NCBI GenBank assembly: GCA_012270485.1
Contig: JAAXIF010000065.1
Span: 38,959 to 102,958, forward strand
DNA: 64,000 bases
Origin: Sphingobacteriales bacterium
GTDB lineage: Bacteria > Bacteroidota > Bacteroidia > Chitinophagales > Chitinophagaceae
Direction: 5' to 3'
Part shown: positions 62,947 to 64,000 of the stretch, in pieces
Numbering within the stretch: position 1 is the stretch's first letter
Layout: every line of letters begins with the position of its first letter
The notes under the pieces: model-generated
Database searches by the model: none
Seen by the model: only the letters and a program-made list of their open reading frames with translations
What the model was told of the DNA's origin: nothing
Program-made: the position numbers and the translations under genes

Positions 62947-63783
62947 TTATCGTTTACCCTCAAAAAATCCCTGCTCTTTTAAAATACCTTTTAAGATATT
63001 CATCCTTGCATCCATCATTTTGGCATCAGCAGGTCCTTCTGCATTCAGTACAAAGAAATAAGGATGTTTGTTTTCTTCAATCCATCCAACAATCCACCCA
63101 ATCAGATTACCATTTTCCTTAAACCCTAAGCCAGTCTTATATGCCAGCTGATAATTCGCATTGTTTTCTCTGATCATCATTTTTTTGACGATATCTTGGG
63201 TACGTTTTTGAAAAGGTAATTGACCGAAGTACAATCTTTTTACCAAGCCCAGTTGCTCATCCGGAGAAATTTTCAAGGAGTTGTTGATCCAAAAAGAATC
63301 AATGGCGCTTCCTAATTGCTTATTTCCGTACTGCAAACTATCGATCCAACGCTGCATGGTATCTTTACCAATTCTTCGGGCCACTTCCTGATAATAAGGT
63401 AATGCGGAAGCTGCAAAAGCTTCTTCCATGGTTAAATCCTTGTTCCATCCATGAGCAGTATCACCACCCGGCATTACACGAACTACCCCATCCCATTTGA
63501 TCACCATTTTTTCATTGCTAACTCTTCCGGTTTCAATACCAATCAATGAGTTGACAATTTTAAAAGTAGAAGCCGGTAGATAAGAGGAATCTTTGAATCG
63601 GGATAAATTATAGATCGTGAATTGTCCGCTACCATTATCAAATAATCCGAAAGTACCCGTCACTTTGTTTTCATCAAAATACTTTTGATATCCGTTTTCT
63701 ACCGTTACATTATTGGGTGAGCAAGCAGCGAATAAAACCACTATAGCGGTAAATACCGAAAGCAATACTTTTGAAAAATTCAT
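62947..63783 (-). CDS. class D beta-lactamase (OXA-type)
   Basis: 278 residues from the ATG at 63783 (a GTG at 63801 would add six). The lipobox is VVLFAAC (Cys 21), so it is probably membrane-anchored. Active-site motifs: PASTFKIVNSLIG (Ser72, Lys75), a SAL in the place of the SxV motif (AASALPYYQEVARRIG), FWINNSLKISPDEQ (YxN/WxxG-like area), and YKTGLGFKENGNLIGWIVGW (KTG). It would hydrolyse penicillins, and perhaps carbapenems or oxacillin; the range is not predictable here. Confidence 0.88.
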   Translation of the reverse strand: MNFSKVLLSVFTAIVVLFAACSPNNVTVENGYQKYFDENKVTGTFGLFDNGSGQFTIYNLSRFKDSSYLPASTFKIVNSLIGIETGRVSNEKMVIKWDGVVRVMPGGDTAHGWNKDLTMEEAFAASALPYYQEVARRIGKDTMQRWIDSLQYGNKQLGSAIDSFWINNSLKISPDEQLGLVKRLYFGQLPFQKRTQDIVKKMMIRENNANYQLAYKTGLGFKENGNLIGWIVGWIEENKHPYFFVLNAEGPADAKMMDARMNILKGILKEQGFFEGKR

Positions 63784-63813
63784 ACAGATAGATTTAGCCA
63801 CTTGGAGTGGATG

Positions 63814-64000
63814 TTATTTCAATACTTTCAATTCCTTTCCAACTTTAATGAAAGCTGCGATGGCTTTATCAAGATGTTGTTGTTGATGTGCAGCGCTTAA
63901 CTGTACACGTATACGTGCTAGTCCTTTGGCTACCACCGGATAAAAGAATCCGATTACATATACTTCCTCTTCCAGCAATTTTGCTGCAAATTGTTGTGCT
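63814..64000 (-). CDS. kbl: glycine C-acetyltransferase (Kbl-like), C-terminal part
   Basis: The last 61 codons are visible before a TAA at 63814-63816; the 5' part is outside the window. LLEEEVYVIGFFYPVVAKGL and ARIRVQLSAAHQQQHLDKAI are the C-terminal signature of the alpha-oxoamine synthase/2-amino-3-ketobutyrate CoA ligase group. The enzyme (PLP-dependent) links threonine breakdown to glycine. Assignment to Kbl rather than a related family member is likely but not certain from the tail. Confidence 0.75.
   Translation of the reverse strand, partial: AQQFAAKLLEEEVYVIGFFYPVVAKGLARIRVQLSAAHQQQHLDKAIAAFIKVGKELKVLK

Overview
The window reads as a low-GC Bacteroidota chromosome, most likely a Chitinophagaceae-like member of the Chitinophagales. 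This is inferred from gene families (HYC_CC_PP, DUF2911, DUF4136, DUF6326 and DUF4386 proteins, YWFCY-type TraG, PRTRC genes), from gene style, and from one promoter candidate resembling the Bacteroidota TTTG/TAnnTTTG pattern. No rRNA, tRNA or CRISPR array was seen.

Layout. (1) 1-14.2 kb, minus strand: a copper/silver (or related cation) resistance block. It has a DUF2231 membrane protein with a Met/Lys/Asp repeat tail, a CusA/CzcA pump, its adaptor and TolC-like channel, several secreted heavy-metal-binding-domain (HMBD) proteins, a His-rich protein and an HYC_CC_PP-like protein. A divergent TonB-dependent receptor follows (14.65-16.85 kb). (2) 16.9-20.2 kb: a possible nuclease gene, a sterol desaturase-DUF2147 fusion and an AraC regulator. 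(3) 20.4-31.2 kb: a second metal operon with two HMBD-bearing adaptors, a multicopper oxidase, TolC, a CusA split into two reading frames, a five-HMBD protein and HYC_CC_PP. It is flanked by decayed copies of the 5' end of the nuclease gene and the 3' end of the DUF2147 gene, which suggests how it was inserted. (4) 31.4-37.4 kb: small membrane and regulatory genes, including an XRE/DUF2975 pair and an ECF sigma factor with a coupled membrane protein. (5) 38-46.8 kb, plus strand: a mobilizable-element backbone with a broken ssb, PRTRC genes E-C-F-B-ThiF (a bacterial ubiquitin-like set), an oriT-like region, an accessory mobilization protein, a relaxase and a TraG/VirD4 coupling protein. No integrase or replication gene is visible. 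(6) 47.1-55.9 kb: a defence cassette flanked by a diverged direct repeat of about 120 bp. It holds an HTH regulator, a methylase with a fused HsdR-like nuclease domain, HsdS, an OLD-like AAA/TOPRIM protein, a Septu-like ATPase/HNH pair and a YozE-domain protein. (7) 56.1-64 kb: apparently core chromosome with a HEPN protein, an XRE regulator, divergent oxyR/katG, a flavin-dependent oxidoreductase, dCMP deaminase, a class D beta-lactamase and the end of a Kbl-type acyltransferase.

How it fits together: regions 1-5 look like accessory DNA in which a mobilizable backbone carries or neighbours two metal-efflux clusters. The strongest candidate for something undescribed is region 6. Five genes there are overlapped or separated by at most 7 bp, and they join a Type I-like specificity/methylation module without an HsdR translocase to two different ATPase-nuclease effectors.
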